DNA from: Microbacterium sp. 2FI
GTDB lineage: Bacteria > Actinomycetota > Actinomycetes > Actinomycetales > Microbacteriaceae
DNA length: 64,000 nt
Reading direction: 5' to 3'
Assembly: GCF_005502885.1 (NCBI RefSeq)
Contig: NZ_SCMR01000002.1
Location: forward strand, 271,446-335,445
Positions 62,419-64,000 of this stretch are shown piece after piece. Every line of letters starts with the position of its first letter. Position 1 is the stretch's first letter. The notes beneath the pieces are model-generated. The model was not told the origin of the DNA, made no database searches, and saw only the letters and a program-made list of their open reading frames with translations. The translations under genes and the position numbers were made by a program.

Positions 62419-63126
62419 ATGGACATCATCCTGGTTCCCGGACTCTGGCTCGACGCGTCGACATGGGGCGAGGTGACACCGGCGCTCGAAGCCGCCGGGC
62501 ACGCGACCCGTCCCCTCACGATGCCCGGCGTCGGCGAACCCGCCGCCGACTCCGCCGAGATCGGCATCGCGGACTGGGTTTCGGCCACGGTCGCCGAGAT
62601 CGACCGGATCGACGGGCCGGTCGTGCTCGTCGGCCACAGCGGCGGCGGCAATGTCGCCTACGGCGCCCTGGATGCACGCCCTGACCGCGTTGCGCACATC
62701 GTGCTGCTCGACACGTTCCCGCCGTCCGACGGCGGATCGATCTGGGAGTTCCCGGTGGTCGACGGTGTGATCCCGTTCCCGGGGTGGGACTCGTTCGACG
62801 ACGAGGAGATCGCCGACCTCGACGAGCAGACACGGGCCTCAGCCGCGTCTCGCGCGAAGTCGGTGCCCGAACGCGTCCCGACCGACACCCTGCGGTTGGG
62901 CGACGAGCGGCGGCGCACGGTCCCGATGACGATGATCACCGGCACGGTGCCCGAAGCCGGCATCCGCGACATCATCCGTCAGGCGCCGGACTGGGCTGCC
63001 GAACTCGTCGCGATCGACGACCTGCGGATCATCCAGCTGAACGCCGAGGGCGAGAAGACCGGCCACTGGCCGCAGCTGTCGCAGCCGCAGAAGGTCGCCG
63101 AGGCGATCCTCTCAGCGCTCGCCTGA
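62419..63126 (+). CDS. Alpha/beta hydrolase (EstC/MenH-like small type)
   Basis: The 235-residue protein starts MDIILVPGLWLDASTWGEVTPAL, has the nucleophile elbow GHSGGG, and GHWPQLSQPQKVAEAIL as the catalytic His region. It resembles small esterases with an HNL-like fold. Substrate unknown. The start at 62419 is fixed by the -10 box; a longer frame to 62389 would lie inside the promoter. Confidence 0.88.
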   Translation: MDIILVPGLWLDASTWGEVTPALEAAGHATRPLTMPGVGEPAADSAEIGIADWVSATVAEIDRIDGPVVLVGHSGGGNVAYGALDARPDRVAHIVLLDTFPPSDGGSIWEFPVVDGVIPFPGWDSFDDEEIADLDEQTRASAASRAKSVPERVPTDTLRLGDERRRTVPMTMITGTVPEAGIRDIIRQAPDWAAELVAIDDLRIIQLNAEGEKTGHWPQLSQPQKVAEAILSALA

Positions 63127-63143
63127 CGCGGGCCGGCGCGGGG

Positions 63144-63854
63144 TCAGTGCCCCATGCCGAGACCGCCGTCGACGGGGATCACGGCACCCGAGATGTACGC
63201 GGCGTCATCCGACGCGATCCAGGTCACCACACCGGCGACCTCGTCCGCCGTCGCGAAGCGGCCCGCAGGAATGCTCTTGCGATAGTCGGCCTGGGTCTCG
63301 TCGCTGAGCTCCGCCGTCATATCGGTCTCGATGAAGCCCGGCGCGACCACGTTCGCCGTGATTCCACGAGCGCCCAGCTCACGCGTGAGCGAGCGGGCGA
63401 AGCCGACGAGGGCGCTCTTGGACGCGGCGTAGTTGATCTGGCCGGCCGAGCCGTAGAGGCCCACGACGCTCGAGATGAGGATGACGCGACCCCACCGGGC
63501 CCGCAGCATCCCCTTGGACGCACGCTTGACGACGCGGAAGGCGCCGCCGAGGTTCGTCGCCACGACGCTGTCGAAGTCGTCCTCGGTCATGCGCAGCAGG
63601 AGCGTGTCCTTCGTGATCCCGGCGTTGGCCACCACGATCGCGATCGGGCCGAGGGCGGCCTCGACCTCGGTGAACGCCGCATCGACGGCGGCTGCATCCG
63701 TCACATCCGCACGCACCGTGAGGGTTCCCGCGGGTCCCTCACCCGAGCGAGCCGTCACGGCGACCTTGTACCCCTCCGCCACGAAGCGCTCGGCGATGGC
63801 GCGGCCGATGCCGCGGTTTCCGCCGGTGACGAGGACGACGCGATCGCTGGACAT
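63144..63854 (-). CDS. fabG: 3-oxoacyl-ACP reductase FabG
   Basis: The 236-residue SDR has VTGGNRGIGRAIA (9-21), NAGITKD, SSVVGLYG, catalytic Y142 and K146 in YAASKSALVGFARSL, and APGFIETDM. It resembles mycobacterial MabA/FabG1, which reduces 3-oxoacyl-ACP with NADPH in fatty acid synthesis. A TAGGCT -10 (63891-63896) and GGGAGC give a leader of about 30 nt. No inhA partner follows in the window. Confidence 0.94.
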   Translation of the reverse strand: MSSDRVVLVTGGNRGIGRAIAERFVAEGYKVAVTARSGEGPAGTLTVRADVTDAAAVDAAFTEVEAALGPIAIVVANAGITKDTLLLRMTEDDFDSVVATNLGGAFRVVKRASKGMLRARWGRVILISSVVGLYGSAGQINYAASKSALVGFARSLTRELGARGITANVVAPGFIETDMTAELSDETQADYRKSIPAGRFATADEVAGVVTWIASDDAAYISGAVIPVDGGLGMGH

Positions 63855-63968
63855 GAGAGTGCTCCCGACGGTGTGTGACAGATCCGCACCAGCCTACCGG
63901 CGCGCCGTTTGACACTCCGCGACGCACGCTGGAACGCTGGGGGGAAGCATCCGACGAAAGGCCCTCCC

Positions 63969-64000
63969 GTGAGCGACAGCACCCCCGACGCCCCGAACCC
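63969..64000 (+). CDS. Start of an unidentified gene, cut by the window edge
   Basis: GAAAGG stands 7 nt before a GTG that opens the frame VSDSTPDAPN up to the last base. The codon use fits a real start, and the direction is divergent from fabG, but ten residues do not identify it. Confidence 0.5.
   Translation, partial: MSDSTPDAPN

Overview
The window is about 70% GC and reads as ordinary chromosome of a high-GC actinobacterium. Gene order (rbpA facing lnt; pafB-pafC-tatA-tatC-helY; bkdABC next to accA1-accD1), type-B L31, an ANTAR response regulator and many leaderless starts point to the Micrococcales. The family Microbacteriaceae, probably Microbacterium or a close relative, fits best. 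That placement is inference from gene content. No prophage, insertion sequence, integron or CRISPR array was seen, and no stretch over 300 bases lacks a gene.

Layout. 1-5.7 kb: end of a tRNA-Leu, response regulator, thioesterase, DNA polymerase I and a DUF885 metallopeptidase. 5.7-13.9 kb: small metabolic and regulatory genes (phosphoribosyltransferase, LLM oxidoreductase, MFS transporter, SGNH hydrolase, ArsR with an AHSA1 partner, pseudouridine catabolism psuG-psuK). 14-16.6 kb: a frameshifted auxin-efflux-type transporter, then a compact molybdoenzyme / flavin reductase / two-CxxC protein operon. 16.7-24.6 kb: membrane proteins, an S9 peptidase with an SDR, NfeD with stomatin, GDPD, RbpA and Lnt. 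24.7-34 kb: helY, tatC, tatA, pafC, pafB, FKBP, trmI, HAD and PAC2, a block that surrounds the Pup-proteasome genes in mycobacteria but here contains none of them. 34-43.7 kb: uppP, an M20 peptidase, tRNA-Leu, a VIT-type transporter, a helicase, a second SGNH hydrolase, an rRNA/tRNA 2'-O-methyltransferase, a sirtuin and a histidine phosphatase. 43.7-54.8 kb: a branched-chain amino acid catabolic island. 54.8-64 kb: EamA exporter, CGNR regulator, a frameshifted DEDDh exonuclease, L31, an ABC ATPase, the divergent ADP-glucose pair glgA/glgC, serB, a hydrolase and fabG.

How the genes work together. The island from 43.7 to 54.8 kb encodes a complete branched-chain 2-oxoacid dehydrogenase E1/E2 and the next steps of leucine breakdown (acyl-CoA dehydrogenase, biotin-dependent carboxylase, MaoC hydratase, CitE-type lyase). 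A TetR gene and an AsnC gene sit at its divergent promoters, each beside a clear palindrome. Transcription signals are unusually readable: about 25 genes have a TANNNT -10 box 6-8 nt before the start codon and no ribosome binding site, as expected of leaderless mRNAs. Genes inside operons instead overlap by ATGA or GTGA, or carry a Shine-Dalgarno sequence.
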